Positions 22,396 to 32,537 of a stretch of 64,000 bases of DNA are shown piece by piece. The stretch lies in NCBI RefSeq assembly GCF_016019885.1, contig NZ_JAEANY010000001.1:248001-312000 (forward strand), given 5' to 3'. The stretch comes from Aurantiacibacter sediminis. GTDB taxonomy: Bacteria; Pseudomonadota; Alphaproteobacteria; Sphingomonadales; Sphingomonadaceae. Within the stretch, counting starts at the first letter, position 1, and each line of letters begins with the position of its first letter. Both the position numbers and the translations under genes were made by a program. Under the pieces are notes generated by a model. It was not told the origin of the DNA, did not search any database, and saw nothing but the letters and a program-made list of their open reading frames with translations.

Positions 22396-23610
22396 CTATT
22401 GGCCACGTCCTGCGAAAACATTTCGGACACCGCTCGCGAAGCGTCTTGCGTACAATAATGGCGCAGGCCAATGCACGGCTTCGGGGAAGCGCTTCTCCAA
22501 GGCATCCTTCGAAGGGAACAGGTGGCGCTGAAGGTGGCCTAAGCGGGGCACAAACCCATCAAGGCTTCCCAGATCGCGCCAGAGACGTGCTCCTGCCGAT
22601 CCCAGCGCAAAATAGCTCTCGACACCCGTCACGTCGCTTTTCCTCGCAAGCCGGGAGGCGACATCATCCGGCAATGGCGCGTCGAAAAATGCGTCGACTT
22701 TTTTGAGTTGGTCGAGGCACATCGCGCCCATCTCCCGCCTCTCTGCCGCGGCGACCAGATCGGCCCAATCCGCGTCGGAAAATCGCTGCATAAGAAGCGC
22801 GATATCGAGCAGCCAGATCAGCCGGTCATCTGCGAAGACCCGAGCATAATCCTGGATATAGCCCGACAGATCGTGCAGCCTCTGGTTCATCACGGCGCGC
22901 AGCAATAGGAGCGGCGGAGAGAGCGTTCGCGCTGCGTCGCATAGGCGGGGCAGCGGGATTTGATTTTTGAACAGGATTACCTCACCGAAGACCTGTGCGA
23001 GGAAAGGCGTGCCCACGCTGCGCCAATGCAGGTCGATCGCATGGACGAAGCCCATGCCGGTGTCGAAAAGCCAGCTTTCCTGCCCAAAATAGTCGATCTC
23101 ATGCCGCGTCCAGTCGAGCTCTTCCAGCAAAGCGCGGACGGAATCGAGCTGCTGCGGCTGTATCAGCACGTCGCTATCCCCGCGCCTGCGTGCGGCAGGT
23201 GTGTCATGCAGCAGATATGCCGTCGCCGTGCCTTTCATGACGATGCAGTGGATCTGCTCTGCGGCCAATCGCTGAAGCACCGGGACGAGCACATCGCGGT
23301 GCGATTCTTCCCAGAGCACTTGCAGCCGTGCTTCATCACGAATGGCCTCGATCACTTCGGCTGGCCAGCTCGAAAAATCATGACCGATCTCGATCAGTGC
23401 CAAGGCGATCCCATGATAGCGTATGCGCTCAATCGCCGCCTTTTCTTCAGCCGACCACGCGTCTTGCCAATCCGCCTGCTCGCCGCGCAGCATCGCAGCC
23501 AGCGCAACGTCCAAGCCGCGCAATACGGGTGCATGCTCGGTAAGGGTTGCAGCGGACACTGGCACGGATGAAAAGCCTTTCGGTTCTGCCGGACAAGGGA
23601 CAAGGGTCAC
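22396..23610 (-). CDS. Nucleotidyltransferase family protein (PF14907 type)
   Basis: 404 residues. [17 protein letters not shown] followed by [15 protein letters not shown] is the nucleotidyltransferase-5 signature, in which GDSDVLI supplies the two metal-binding aspartates and the Lys-Gly turn lies upstream. DLHWRSVG provides the third acidic/aromatic block. Genes of this family recur beside HprK-like kinases and PqqD-like proteins in lasso-type clusters, where their reaction is poorly known. It is convergent with the pqqD-like gene with a 6-base gap, and divergent from rfbA. Attribution to the RiPP cassette rather than to the polysaccharide locus is inference from this co-occurrence. Confidence 0.82.
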   Translation of the reverse strand: MTLVPCPAEPKGFSSVPVSAATLTEHAPVLRGLDVALAAMLRGEQADWQDAWSAEEKAAIERIRYHGIALALIEIGHDFSSWPAEVIEAIRDEARLQVLWEESHRDVLVPVLQRLAAEQIHCIVMKGTATAYLLHDTPAARRRGDSDVLIQPQQLDSVRALLEELDWTRHEIDYFGQESWLFDTGMGFVHAIDLHWRSVGTPFLAQVFGEVILFKNQIPLPRLCDAARTLSPPLLLLRAVMNQRLHDLSGYIQDYARVFADDRLIWLLDIALLMQRFSDADWADLVAAAERREMGAMCLDQLKKVDAFFDAPLPDDVASRLARKSDVTGVESYFALGSAGARLWRDLGSLDGFVPRLGHLQRHLFPSKDALEKRFPEAVHWPAPLLYARRFASGVRNVFAGRGQ

Positions 23611-23701
23611 CGCCTACTTGCAACTTCCGCAAGCCGCTGGCCAGAGTGCTTTCGGCAACCTCGGATGGAGAAACTTCACCTTCGCCACGAAGGTTGACGG
23701 C

Positions 23702-24643
23702 ATGGGCGATAGCGGCGATGCCGATGCGCACTCCAATCGGCAGCAGAGGCCCGCTTTCTTGCAACGCAAAGGTATCATTCTGGCAGGTGGCAAGGGGTCG
23801 CGCCTCTATCCGCTGACACGCGGCCTCTCCAAACAGCTGATGCCGATCTACGACAAGCCGATGATCTATTATCCGCTCAGCACGCTGTTGCTGTCTGGCA
23901 TTCGCGATATCCTGATCATCACCACGCCGGAGGATCAGGAGCAATTCCAGCGCCTGCTGGGCGATGGATCAGATCTCGGTATCACTTTGTCCTATGCCGC
24001 GCAGCCACGGCCAGATGGGCTGGCGCAGGCTTTCCACATCGGTGCCGATTGGCTCGATGGGGCGCCATGTGCGCTCGTCCTCGGAGACAACATCTTTTAC
24101 GGCCACGGGCTTCAGAGATTGCTCGAAAGCGCCGCTGCGCAAACTGGGGGAGCGAGCGTTTTTGCCTATCGCGTGAACAATCCCGAAGCCTATGGCGTCA
24201 TCGATTTCGACGCGGCGGGCAAGCCGCGATCCATCGAGGAAAAGCCGGCCGCGCCAAAGTCAGCCTATGCCGTCACCGGTCTCTATTTCTTCGACAGCAC
24301 CGTAGTCGAGCGGGCGCGCAGTTTGACACCGTCGACGCGCGGAGAGCTGGAGATAACCGATCTCATTCGCCTCTACATGGACGATGATGCACTTTCGGTT
24401 GAAATCATGGGCCGCGGTTTTGCCTGGCTCGACACCGGCACGCATGCTTCGCTTCTTGATGCGGCGAGCTATGTGCGGATTACCGAGGAGCGGCAGGGTC
24501 TCAAAATCTGCTGTCCGGAAGAGATTGCGTGGAGGCAAGGATTTATCGATGACGCGCAGCTTCAGGCGATAGCGCAGCCGCTCGCAAAATCGGGCTATGG
24601 CGAATATCTGCTGCGCCTGCTGAGCGAAGGCGCACGCTCATGA
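23702..24643 (+). CDS. rfbA: Glucose-1-phosphate thymidylyltransferase
   Basis: Makes dTDP-glucose from dTTP and glucose 1-phosphate, the first step to dTDP-L-rhamnose. The nucleotide-binding signature [18 protein letters not shown] is followed by [19 protein letters not shown], and VLGDNIFYG holds the metal-binding Asp. The open frame extends upstream to 23423 but overlaps the divergent nucleotidyltransferase there. The start is ATG 23702, or TTG 23759, which would put the signature at residue 4 as in most homologues. It overlaps rfbC by 4 bases (ATGA). Confidence 0.95.
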   Translation: MGDSGDADAHSNRQQRPAFLQRKGIILAGGKGSRLYPLTRGLSKQLMPIYDKPMIYYPLSTLLLSGIRDILIITTPEDQEQFQRLLGDGSDLGITLSYAAQPRPDGLAQAFHIGADWLDGAPCALVLGDNIFYGHGLQRLLESAAAQTGGASVFAYRVNNPEAYGVIDFDAAGKPRSIEEKPAAPKSAYAVTGLYFFDSTVVERARSLTPSTRGELEITDLIRLYMDDDALSVEIMGRGFAWLDTGTHASLLDAASYVRITEERQGLKICCPEEIAWRQGFIDDAQLQAIAQPLAKSGYGEYLLRLLSEGARS

Positions 24644-25185
24644 AGGTATCGCCCTGCGCCGTGGAAGGACCGCTGCTCATCGAGCCGCGTATTATCGAGG
24701 ATGATCGCGGCTTTTTCATGGAAAGCTGGAATGCCGCAGCCTTTGCCAAGGCCGGGATCAACGCCAAATTCGTACAGGACAATCACTCACATTCGGACAG
24801 GGGAGTGCTGCGCGGACTGCATTTCCAGAACCCGCAGCCACAGGGGAAACTGGTGCGCGTGGTGACCGGATCCGTCTTCGATGTAGCGGTGGATTTGCGC
24901 CGTAGCTCGCCCACATTCGGTCAATGGGTCGGCATCGAATTATCGGCGAGCAACAGACGGATGCTATGGCTCCCGCGTGGCTTCGCGCACGGGTTCTTGA
25001 CGCTCGAAGACGGCACCGATTTCGTTTACAAATGCGATGCTTTTTACGCTTCGGAGCACGAGCATACGCTAGCATGGAATGATCCGGACATCGGCATTGA
25101 TTGGCCCATTTCGGCAGATAAAATTCGGCTGTCTGCGAAAGATCGCGAGGGCGCTGCTTTCCGCGAGGTGGAGGCCTTCGCATGA
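24640..25185 (+). CDS. rfbC: dTDP-4-dehydrorhamnose 3,5-epimerase
   Basis: Cupin-fold epimerase, third step of dTDP-L-rhamnose synthesis. [17 protein letters not shown], then [20 protein letters not shown] carries the catalytic His and the substrate-binding Arg, and [21 protein letters not shown] is the second conserved block. 181 residues is the normal length. Four-base overlaps with rfbA upstream and rfbD downstream show translational coupling through the operon. Confidence 0.96.
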   Translation: MKVSPCAVEGPLLIEPRIIEDDRGFFMESWNAAAFAKAGINAKFVQDNHSHSDRGVLRGLHFQNPQPQGKLVRVVTGSVFDVAVDLRRSSPTFGQWVGIELSASNRRMLWLPRGFAHGFLTLEDGTDFVYKCDAFYASEHEHTLAWNDPDIGIDWPISADKIRLSAKDREGAAFREVEAFA

Positions 25186-26030
25186 AAGTGCTCGTGACAG
25201 GCGCGTCGGGCCAATTGGGGCGCGCCGTGATGGATTTGGCTCCGCATTCGGTTCAGGTCACAGGCGTAGACAGGCAGGATTGCGACCTTGTGGATGTTGA
25301 TGCGGTGCGCACGATGGTGACCGATCACGCGCCGGACTTTATCATCAATTGCGCGGCCTATACTGCGGTCGATCAGGCGGAGAGCGAGCCGGAACTGGCG
25401 CGGGCGATCAACGCCGATGCGGTAGAGGCAATTGCCTCGACCCACAGCGGCAGGCTGGTGCATGTGTCCACCGACTTCGTTTTCGACGGGACGTCCAGCC
25501 GTCCATACCGCCCCGATGACGCGCGCAATCCGTTGTCGACTTATGGCCGAACCAAGGCTGCCGGAGAAGATCACCTGCGGGAGCGAGACCTGCTGATCCG
25601 AACGGGATGGCTGTACGCAGCAGGTGGCCGAAACTTCGTGCGGACCATGCTGCGCCTGATGAGTGAGCGGGATGAGCTTGGCGTGGTAGCCGACCAGGTT
25701 GGCTGCCCGACTTGGGCGCCGGGACTTGCCAAAACGATTTGGGGCCTGATCGGGGCTGAGGCTGACGGCACTTTTCATCACAGCGATGCAGGCGTTGCCA
25801 GTTGGTATGATTTTGCTGTCGCTATTCAGGAAGAAGCCCGCGCTATGGGTCTGCTGCAAAACAGCATTCCGATTATTCCCATCGCTACTGCGGACTATCT
25901 CACCGCAGCTCGACGCCCGGCATTCTCCCTGCTCGATTCCAGCAAGACGCGGGACTTGCTGGGCGATGGCCATACGCATTGGCGCATGAATTTGTGGCAT
26001 ATGCTGCGCGCGGAGAAGCACCTTGGCTAG
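25182..26030 (+). CDS. rfbD: dTDP-4-dehydrorhamnose reductase
   Basis: NADPH-dependent reductase finishing dTDP-L-rhamnose. The Rossmann start is VLVTGASGQLGRAVMDLAP. VHVSTDFVFDG and the catalytic YGRTKAAGE (Tyr-x3-Lys) follow. 282 residues, as expected for RmlD. It overlaps rfbC by 4 bases and rfbB by 8 bases. Confidence 0.96.
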   Translation: MKVLVTGASGQLGRAVMDLAPHSVQVTGVDRQDCDLVDVDAVRTMVTDHAPDFIINCAAYTAVDQAESEPELARAINADAVEAIASTHSGRLVHVSTDFVFDGTSSRPYRPDDARNPLSTYGRTKAAGEDHLRERDLLIRTGWLYAAGGRNFVRTMLRLMSERDELGVVADQVGCPTWAPGLAKTIWGLIGAEADGTFHHSDAGVASWYDFAVAIQEEARAMGLLQNSIPIIPIATADYLTAARRPAFSLLDSSKTRDLLGDGHTHWRMNLWHMLRAEKHLG

Positions 26031-27078
26031 TCTGCTTATCACCGGCGGTGCGGGATTTATCGGCGGCAACTTCGTCCATTACTGGGCCGAGAGGCACCCC
26101 GATGACGCGATGATAGTGCTCGACAGCCTGACCTATGCCGCCCACTGGCAAACCATCGCGAATGTCGAGCAGGCAGAGTTGGTGGTCGGCGATATTCGTG
26201 ACACGACACTGGTCGAAAAATTGCTGCGCGAGCGCTCAATTTCGACGGTTGTGCATTTCGCGGCCGAAAGCCATGTGGACCGTTCGATCACAGGACCCGA
26301 TGCTTTCATCGACACCAATGTGCTCGGGACGCATAGCCTGCTGAAGGCGGCGCGCGCGGTGTGGCTCGACGAGGAATCAGGCAAACCACATCGCTTCCAC
26401 CACATCTCGACCGACGAAGTCTACGGCTCGCTAGGGCCGGACGATCCGGCGTTCAGCGAGACGACACTTTACCAGCCCAATTCGCCCTATTCGGCATCGA
26501 AGGCTGCCTCCGATCACTTGGTGCGCGCTTACCATCACACATTCGGGCTGGAGGTGACGACCAGCAATTGCTCGAACAATTACGGGCCGTACCAGTATCC
26601 CGAAAAGCTGATCCCGCTATTCCTGCTCAATGCGCTGCATGGAAAGCCGATGCCGATTTATGGTGACGGAATGAATGTGCGGGATTGGCTGCATGTGCAT
26701 GACCATTGTCGCGCCATCGAGGCTTGCATGACGCGCGGCGTGCCGGGCGAAACCTACAATATCGGCGGCGGGGCAGAAATGGCCAATATGGCGGTGATCG
26801 ACCGGGTCTGCGCTGAGGTGGACCGCGCATTTGCACAGGACGCAACTCTTGCCGACCGCTTCCCCGATGCGCCAGCCGCCAAAGGGCGCTCATCCAGTGA
26901 GCTGAAGTCATTTGTGACAGATCGCATGGGTCACGATCGGCGCTACGCTATTGACGATAGCAAGGCGCGCGCGGAACTTGGATATCGGGCAGAGCGTGAC
27001 TTCGCAGCAGGCATTCGCGACACCTTGCAATGGTATCTGGACAATGAAGCGTGGTGGCGAGCTGTCAGCACGCGCTAA
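26023..27078 (+). CDS. rfbB: dTDP-glucose 4,6-dehydratase
   Basis: NAD-dependent dehydratase, second step of the pathway. LLITGGAGFIGGNFVHYW binds NAD. HISTDEVYGSLG holds the catalytic Thr-Asp-Glu, and YSASKAASDHLVRAY has Tyr-x3-Lys; SNNYGPYQYPEKLIPLF is the substrate loop. The start is a TTG codon at 26023 inside the end of rfbD; no ATG fits better. It ends 4 bases inside the convergent flippase gene, leaving no room for a terminator between them. Confidence 0.96.
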   Translation: MASLLITGGAGFIGGNFVHYWAERHPDDAMIVLDSLTYAAHWQTIANVEQAELVVGDIRDTTLVEKLLRERSISTVVHFAAESHVDRSITGPDAFIDTNVLGTHSLLKAARAVWLDEESGKPHRFHHISTDEVYGSLGPDDPAFSETTLYQPNSPYSASKAASDHLVRAYHHTFGLEVTTSNCSNNYGPYQYPEKLIPLFLLNALHGKPMPIYGDGMNVRDWLHVHDHCRAIEACMTRGVPGETYNIGGGAEMANMAVIDRVCAEVDRAFAQDATLADRFPDAPAAKGRSSSELKSFVTDRMGHDRRYAIDDSKARAELGYRAERDFAAGIRDTLQWYLDNEAWWRAVSTR

Positions 27079-28337
27079 TTCGTCCCGCCATTGCCGTACA
27101 GCCGCAATTGCAGCCCCAGCCACAAAATCAGTGACAGCGCGAAATTCGCGGCGAAGGCGGCGGCGTAGCTTCGCGCCGCCACTTCGATAGTAAGCTGCGG
27201 GCTCATCTCGATCATCGCAATTGCGGTAGCGAGCCCGAGCACTCGCGGAAGGATCGTCAGATAGCCAAGTTGGCGCGAGAGAAAGGTAAAAAGGAACAGC
27301 GCCCCGCCCATGCGTAGCGCTTCACCCGCGAGCAGCCACGGCACGGCGATTGCGCCGCTGCGAAATTCGTCGGCAAAAAGCAGCGAAATCAGTAAAGGGT
27401 AGATCGGCTGCAACAGCCAGATCAGGCCTATTCCTACGATGGGCAGTAAAAAAGCGGCCAGCAACAGCAGGGCGTAATCGCGCGAGAAGGCGCGCTCCTC
27501 CGACTGGTCCCAGCGGACTACGGTGATGCCCGCGACCGTGTTGAAAATGCTCGCCGCCAGCAGGACGAAGAGGAAGCCCGGTTGCAGGAGACCGATGGCC
27601 ACTTCGCCCAGCTGCAGGCCGACGACTGATCTTAGATAGAGGGCAATCAGCGGATCGAGCAGCAGGCCGATGGAAACCGGCAGGGCGATTATCATGACCG
27701 GGCCTTTGGCTGGCATCACGCGGATCGCGGCGCTTTCGATCAATCCAGCCAGGCGGCTGCGCGCAGCGATCAATCCGCAAATGATGACGCAAAGCGGCGA
27801 GAGCATCACGAAGATAAGTGGCTCGGTCACGCCCAGTGAAAGGAGCATTGCGGTGAGCGCCAGATTGGCCGCCGCGCCGGCGAGCGTCGCCAGCGCCATG
27901 GTCCGTGCCAGCCCCAGCCCAAGGAACAATCCTGCGATAATGCGCCAGCCAGTCGCCCCCGCAATTGCCACAGTCACGCCGAGCGCCAAGACCGCAAAAT
28001 CCAGTCTCTGCGGCACAATCCAGGCGAGAGCGACGGCAACCGCTGGCAGGGCGAGCGCCATCAGCAGAAGCGATATGCCCAGAGTAGTCGAGACAATCTG
28101 CCCCTGGGTATAGGCAGGCCGCTTGCGCGCCAATTCGCGGTTGAGCGCATCGCTCACCCCGCCGCCTGTGACAGTCGCGGTCGTTTCGACAAGGTTGTTG
28201 ACCAGCGCGATCCACCCCACCCCGGCCGGGCCCAGCGCGAGCGCAATCAGCTTGTTACGGATCAGCTGGAACAATAGGTTGCCGAGCGTCCCACTCACCA
28301 TTTGCGAGCTGCGAGCGAGGGCCTGCCGAAAAGCCAT
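27075..28337 (-). CDS. Wzx-type polysaccharide flippase
   Basis: 420 residues with about 12 transmembrane helices of the MOP (MATE/oligosaccharidyl-lipid/polysaccharide) superfamily. The start QMVSGTLGNLLFQLIRNKLIALALGPAGVGW resembles O-antigen translocases of the WzxE group. It should flip undecaprenyl-linked repeat units across the inner membrane for the polymerase at 34761-36116. It is divergent from the acyltransferase gene downstream on the plus strand, with a 132-base gap that probably holds both promoters. Confidence 0.88.
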   Translation of the reverse strand: MAFRQALARSSQMVSGTLGNLLFQLIRNKLIALALGPAGVGWIALVNNLVETTATVTGGGVSDALNRELARKRPAYTQGQIVSTTLGISLLLMALALPAVAVALAWIVPQRLDFAVLALGVTVAIAGATGWRIIAGLFLGLGLARTMALATLAGAAANLALTAMLLSLGVTEPLIFVMLSPLCVIICGLIAARSRLAGLIESAAIRVMPAKGPVMIIALPVSIGLLLDPLIALYLRSVVGLQLGEVAIGLLQPGFLFVLLAASIFNTVAGITVVRWDQSEERAFSRDYALLLLAAFLLPIVGIGLIWLLQPIYPLLISLLFADEFRSGAIAVPWLLAGEALRMGGALFLFTFLSRQLGYLTILPRVLGLATAIAMIEMSPQLTIEVAARSYAAAFAANFALSLILWLGLQLRLYGNGGTN

Positions 28338-28469
28338 AATGGTTATCGTCCCTGCTCAGCCTGGCGAAATCTGCGCATCGCGCATCGGTGGGGCTTTCAG
28401 CCGATAGCAGATCGGGCCTAGGGTGTAAGTCGCATTCGCAAAGCTGGCCTGAAAGAGCGCGTCGCAACC

Positions 28470-29615
28470 ATGTCGCCCATGCAAAGCAAAATCTCATTTC
28501 GCTCGGTGCTCGCCAGCGCGCCGACTTTCAAGGAGGCCTACGCCGCGCATGGCTATCGGGCACCGGGCTTCGACACGCTGCGCCTGATCGCTGCGAGCGC
28601 GGTCGTCCTGCATCATGCCGGCGCGTTGCAGCACGATATCGTGCGGGACGATGTGATCTACGCCTTTTCCGGCCAGTATACGCATCTTGGATTGCTCGCA
28701 GTGTCAGTGTTCTTTGCGCTAAGCGGGTTCCTGGTGACGCCCGGGCTGCTGAAAAGCGGCAGCGTGCTCTACTATCTCAGCCGCCGTTTCATGCGCATCA
28801 TGCCGCTGCTGACGACGGTGGTGCTTATTACGATGTTTGTGGTGGGTCCGCTGCTGACAAGCCTGCCTGTGGCGCAGTATTTCGCCGAGCCGGAGACGTG
28901 GAACTATCTGCGCAATATCACCACGCTGCTCAGCCTGACGCTGCCCGGCGTCACCAGCTACGATGGCGGAAGCGCGATCAACGGGCCGCTCTGGTCCCTG
29001 CATTTCGAATGGCTTTGCTATGGCATGCTCGCCGCTGCGACGCTGGCAGGCATGCTGCGCCATCGCTGGTTGTTTCTCACGCTGTACGTGGCTGCGATTG
29101 TAGCGCTTGTCGGCATTTTCGGTCTGTCGCCGGATGCGGGGCAAAACGCTTGGGCCTACCTTCTCCTGACACTCTTCAGCTATTTCGGGAGCGGCGTGCT
29201 GATCTTCCTGTTCAGGGATGCTGTCCGCTGGTCTGCGCTGCTGATGGTGGCGGCATTGATCGCACTGGCGCTATCCCTTTGGGCTGGTGCAGGAGCATTG
29301 TTTGCGCCCCTTCTCGTCACCTATCTCGTCGTCGGTTGCGGCCTCATGCGCTTTCCGTGGGGAGGCATCCTGGCGAAGGTCGATTTATCCTACGGTGTGT
29401 ATTTGACTCATAGCGTCATCCTCACTCTTCTGGTCCACTACACCGGGATGCAGTCCTGGCTCGGCCTGTTCGCTGCCAGCCTTTTGCTATCCATGCTCGT
29501 GGCATGGGTGAGTTGGACTATGGTCGAGCGCCCTGCATTGCGGCATAAACATTGGCCTGCCGATATGCTCCGCCGCGTCTTAGGTAACGCCAAAACGAAT
29601 GGAGGGACCGCCTGA
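28470..29615 (+). CDS. Acyltransferase family 3 (OafA-like) membrane protein
   Basis: The N-terminus PGFDTLRLIAASAVVLHHAGAL carries the R-x10-H motif of acyltransferase-3 enzymes, and VFFALSGFLV follows. About ten transmembrane segments in 381 residues, no SGNH domain. It probably acylates (often acetylates) a sugar of the polysaccharide built by this locus. It is translationally adjacent to the methyltransferase gene: its stop is followed immediately by the next start codon. Confidence 0.87.
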   Translation: MSPMQSKISFRSVLASAPTFKEAYAAHGYRAPGFDTLRLIAASAVVLHHAGALQHDIVRDDVIYAFSGQYTHLGLLAVSVFFALSGFLVTPGLLKSGSVLYYLSRRFMRIMPLLTTVVLITMFVVGPLLTSLPVAQYFAEPETWNYLRNITTLLSLTLPGVTSYDGGSAINGPLWSLHFEWLCYGMLAAATLAGMLRHRWLFLTLYVAAIVALVGIFGLSPDAGQNAWAYLLLTLFSYFGSGVLIFLFRDAVRWSALLMVAALIALALSLWAGAGALFAPLLVTYLVVGCGLMRFPWGGILAKVDLSYGVYLTHSVILTLLVHYTGMQSWLGLFAASLLLSMLVAWVSWTMVERPALRHKHWPADMLRRVLGNAKTNGGTA

Positions 29616-30410
29616 ATGCGCTTCAAGAAAGCCATCGGTCGCGCACTTCCGTACCCGCTGATCGAACATGGGCGCCGCTTCTTGTATCGCGGCTCGCGCA
29701 AATGCCCGGTTTGCGAGAACAGCGTGCGACGCTTCCTTGATTATGGCTACGGCTTTGACGTGCTGGAGCGGCTGCAAGTTGTGGGCGGACGGCGGCGCGA
29801 AAGGGACGTGTGCCCGGTGTGTCATTCCTCCGCTCGCGAGCGGCTGATCTGGTTCTGGCTTTCGCAAAAAGGCGAGGGCTTCCGTTTCCCGCCACACATC
29901 CGCATCGCCCACTTCGCGCCTGAAAAAGCGCTGTCCCGCCGACTCTCGCAGGCTGCGCCTTCCGGCTATGCGGCCTATGATCTCGACCCCTCTCGCTACC
30001 GTCACTTATCCGGTGTGAAATACGCGGATCTGAGCGATCTGCCGATAGAAAGTGCCAGCGTCGATCTGCTGGTGTGCAACCACGTGCTGGAACATGTGCC
30101 GGATCTCAAAAAGGCGCTCAGCGAGATCATGCGCGTCATGGCCGAGCGTGCGACCGCCGTCCTGCAAGTCCCCATCGCTCTGGCGCTCGATGAGACGATC
30201 GAATTGCCACCCGAAAGCTCAGGACGGGAACGTGAAGAGAAGCTGGGGCAGGACGATCACCTGCGCCTCTTCAGCCTCAACAGCTACATGCACGGGTTGA
30301 AATCGGCCGGACTGCAGGTGGAGCCATATAGCGCATTCGATGACGATCCGGAGGCTGCGCGCGCATGGCAGCTCGATCCCGCCGAAGTGCTCTTTACTTG
30401 CAGAAAATAG
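29616..30410 (+). CDS. SAM methyltransferase with N-terminal zinc-ribbon-like motif
   Basis: 264 residues. Two CPVC pairs (CPVCENSVRRFLDYG and CPVCHSSARERL) form an N-terminal zinc-ribbon-like unit. A class-I methyltransferase core follows, with the late motif VDLLVCNHVLEHVPDLKKAL that is typical of Methyltransf_11 proteins. The glycine-rich motif I is weak (AHFAPEKALSRRL instead of GxGxG), as in a group of capsule-linked methyltransferases. It may methylate a polysaccharide sugar; the substrate cannot be read from the sequence. Confidence 0.82.
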   Translation: MRFKKAIGRALPYPLIEHGRRFLYRGSRKCPVCENSVRRFLDYGYGFDVLERLQVVGGRRRERDVCPVCHSSARERLIWFWLSQKGEGFRFPPHIRIAHFAPEKALSRRLSQAAPSGYAAYDLDPSRYRHLSGVKYADLSDLPIESASVDLLVCNHVLEHVPDLKKALSEIMRVMAERATAVLQVPIALALDETIELPPESSGREREEKLGQDDHLRLFSLNSYMHGLKSAGLQVEPYSAFDDDPEAARAWQLDPAEVLFTCRK

Positions 30411-30420
30411 CCTTTCGCGA

Positions 30421-30453
30421 GGCGGCAGGAGGCACGGCGCACCACCTGCCGCC
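30421..30453. terminator. Hairpin between convergent genes, likely bidirectional terminator
   Basis: A perfect 9-base inverted repeat, GGCGGCAGG and CCTGCCGCC, is separated by a 15-base loop. It sits in the 54-base gap between the convergent methyltransferase and beta-helix genes. There is no T tract on either side, so efficiency is uncertain. Confidence 0.55.
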
Positions 30454-30464
30454 GATCACGAACG

Positions 30465-32537
30465 CTAAGCGAACGCACCTTTCGCCGCCATCGCCGCGCG
30501 CTTTCGCCCACTGAGGTCGAATGGCAAACTCGGCGTCGCGGGAATGCTCACCAAATCTCCGGCGGGAGCGAAATCGCCGCCCGCGTGATCAGCAAACAGG
30601 CTCGCCGCATCACCGCTTTTCGCCTCGCCCAGATCGCCCGTGCCGATAGCCCCTGCATGCAAGTGGTTGTCAGCGATCGTTACATCCGCATCCGCGCCGC
30701 CAATATCCCATTGCAAATCGGCGAGCGCATTGTTCGCCACGAGGCAGTAGACATCGGGATCGTAGCCACGAATGGATGCGCCGCCTGTCCGCAGCCACAA
30801 TTGCTGTCGCGGATAGGAATTGTGAGCAAAGATGACATGGCTGTGTGGCTTCGAGAACTGGCTACGCAGCGTCACACCGCCCGGATTGTCCAGCGTCGCC
30901 CCCGCAATATCAAGCGCATTGTTGGCGAACAGCCAATCGCGCGTTGCGTTGCCGCCAATCATCAGCATTTGGGCGTCGATGCCGACGCCTGAATTGCCAT
31001 AGATAATGACATTCTCGGCCAGGTTGAATGCATCCTTCTGATAGAAATCGGTGTGAAGGTCGAAGGCGGTGAAGAGCTGCAAGGGCGCAGCCTTGGCGTC
31101 GAGATCGGTAAAGGCACCGTAACCTGCGCTGCCATCGGTCAACACTGCAGCGTAGCGCGAATTGTCATTGAGCATGGCAGACCATCCGGGCTGCGCGCTC
31201 AGCCAATCGACCACATTCTGCACCGAGTAATTGGCATCGGCGATGTAAGCTGCCTCGCTCGCCTCCACCGTCAAGGACGCCGTGGCTACGCCGTCCTCCT
31301 TGATGGTCAGCGTGCGACTGCCAGCGCCGTTGATTCCCGAAAGCGAGACCGTCGCAGCGGTAGCTGCGCCATTATATTGCACCTGCAATGCCGGGATCGG
31401 GTTCCGGTAAGCTTCGGATGACCAGCCCTCGACAGTGCAGCCTACCATGCAGGCCGCGCCATAAGCGACATCGTGAAAACCGTCGCGGAAGGTGCAACCA
31501 CGAAAGAGGCTCGCCGCCATTGCCGGGTCCTGCATCTTGTGGATGTCGCATTCGAGAAACCATGGCGATCCGCGCACCGACCATGCCACTCCGCCGCCGG
31601 GCAATGCCTTGCGGATGAGCGCATCGGGCGTGAGCGAGCGAGTGAAACGGACACCCTCAAACACATGGCTGCGGCCAGATGCAAACGGACTGATCACCTG
31701 CGCTTCGTGATAGAGCTCGCTCACATAGGCGAAATCGAAGGTGAAGCTGCGGCCGCGGAACCACAACCCGTCGAAACGCGTGCGCATCTGCATGGCGAGA
31801 TCGGTGGTGTATCCGGGCTTGGCGAAATCGACCGAAACGCCGTCTGCGCAGGCAAAGGTGAGATAACCCGCTCCGGTGTAATTGGGCGCGCCGCCCGATA
31901 TGTCATACGTGCCGGACTGCGTGAATGTGCAAAGCGGGTTTTGCGCATTCGCGGCCTTGGCTGCCTGTACTGCTTCGAGAACGTTTGCGAAATCGCCGCT
32001 GCCGTCACTCGCGATTGTGGCGGTCCAATCGTGCAGTATATCGACCGGGCTGAATTGCATTGGCCCGATCACGCGGGATTGCATGGTCGGGTCCTGCGGC
32101 ACGGCCTCGAAATAGACATTCGCATGGCCGGCCCTGCCTGCAGGCTTTCTCAGCTTCGCCCACCAGCCGAGCATCCTGTAAATCGTGCCGTCATAGCGCT
32201 CAAACGTCTGGACACTGGGCGCGGCAATATCGACCGTCTCGCCTTCGCAGTGCACGACCACTTTCCGCAGCCCAAGATTGTCCAGCAGGGTACCCTGATT
32301 GTTCGCCGCCGCCATGACGCCGATCAGCTGGCTGTCGGTGAAATACTGATTGGGCGGAACGAGCGCGCGCATGACCGGCTTTGCCGTATTGCGCACGGGA
32401 TCGGCAGGCGTGCTCGTAAAGCCACTGCCCGCAACGCCTGTCCACGCGGCGGATGGCTCGAGCGCGGGAAGCTGCTCGCCTCCAACAAAGCCACGCTGGC
32501 GCGCGCCCGATCCGAAACCGAAACCGAAGCCTGCCAT
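30465..32537 (-). CDS. Right-handed beta-helix protein, putative GTA head-spike fibre
   Basis: 690 residues, no signal peptide. The N-terminus is glycine/phenylalanine rich (MAGFGFGFGSGARQRG). Residues about 185-660 have repeated short beta-strand/turn units with Asn and Gly turns, starting at ASDGSGDFANVLEAVQAA, the entry motif of pectin-lyase-like helices, and including FRGCTFRDGFHDV and NVIIYGNSGVG. Such folds are typical of sugar-binding or sugar-cleaving phage tailspikes. It directly follows the spike-base gene (sharing one base), as the fibre gene follows the base gene in the Rhodobacter gene-transfer-agent head-spike pair. The role as a capsule-binding spike is inferred from that pairing; sequence identity to the Rhodobacter fibre was not tested. 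A carbohydrate lyase or surface adhesin is the alternative. Confidence 0.65.
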   Translation of the reverse strand: MAGFGFGFGSGARQRGFVGGEQLPALEPSAAWTGVAGSGFTSTPADPVRNTAKPVMRALVPPNQYFTDSQLIGVMAAANNQGTLLDNLGLRKVVVHCEGETVDIAAPSVQTFERYDGTIYRMLGWWAKLRKPAGRAGHANVYFEAVPQDPTMQSRVIGPMQFSPVDILHDWTATIASDGSGDFANVLEAVQAAKAANAQNPLCTFTQSGTYDISGGAPNYTGAGYLTFACADGVSVDFAKPGYTTDLAMQMRTRFDGLWFRGRSFTFDFAYVSELYHEAQVISPFASGRSHVFEGVRFTRSLTPDALIRKALPGGGVAWSVRGSPWFLECDIHKMQDPAMAASLFRGCTFRDGFHDVAYGAACMVGCTVEGWSSEAYRNPIPALQVQYNGAATAATVSLSGINGAGSRTLTIKEDGVATASLTVEASEAAYIADANYSVQNVVDWLSAQPGWSAMLNDNSRYAAVLTDGSAGYGAFTDLDAKAAPLQLFTAFDLHTDFYQKDAFNLAENVIIYGNSGVGIDAQMLMIGGNATRDWLFANNALDIAGATLDNPGGVTLRSQFSKPHSHVIFAHNSYPRQQLWLRTGGASIRGYDPDVYCLVANNALADLQWDIGGADADVTIADNHLHAGAIGTGDLGEAKSGDAASLFADHAGGDFAPAGDLVSIPATPSLPFDLSGRKRAAMAAKGAFA

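Noticed and set aside
23423-23701. N-terminal extension of the rfbA frame
   Set aside because: It lies inside the divergent nucleotidyltransferase gene, and RmlA proteins begin a few residues before the KGIILAGG motif.
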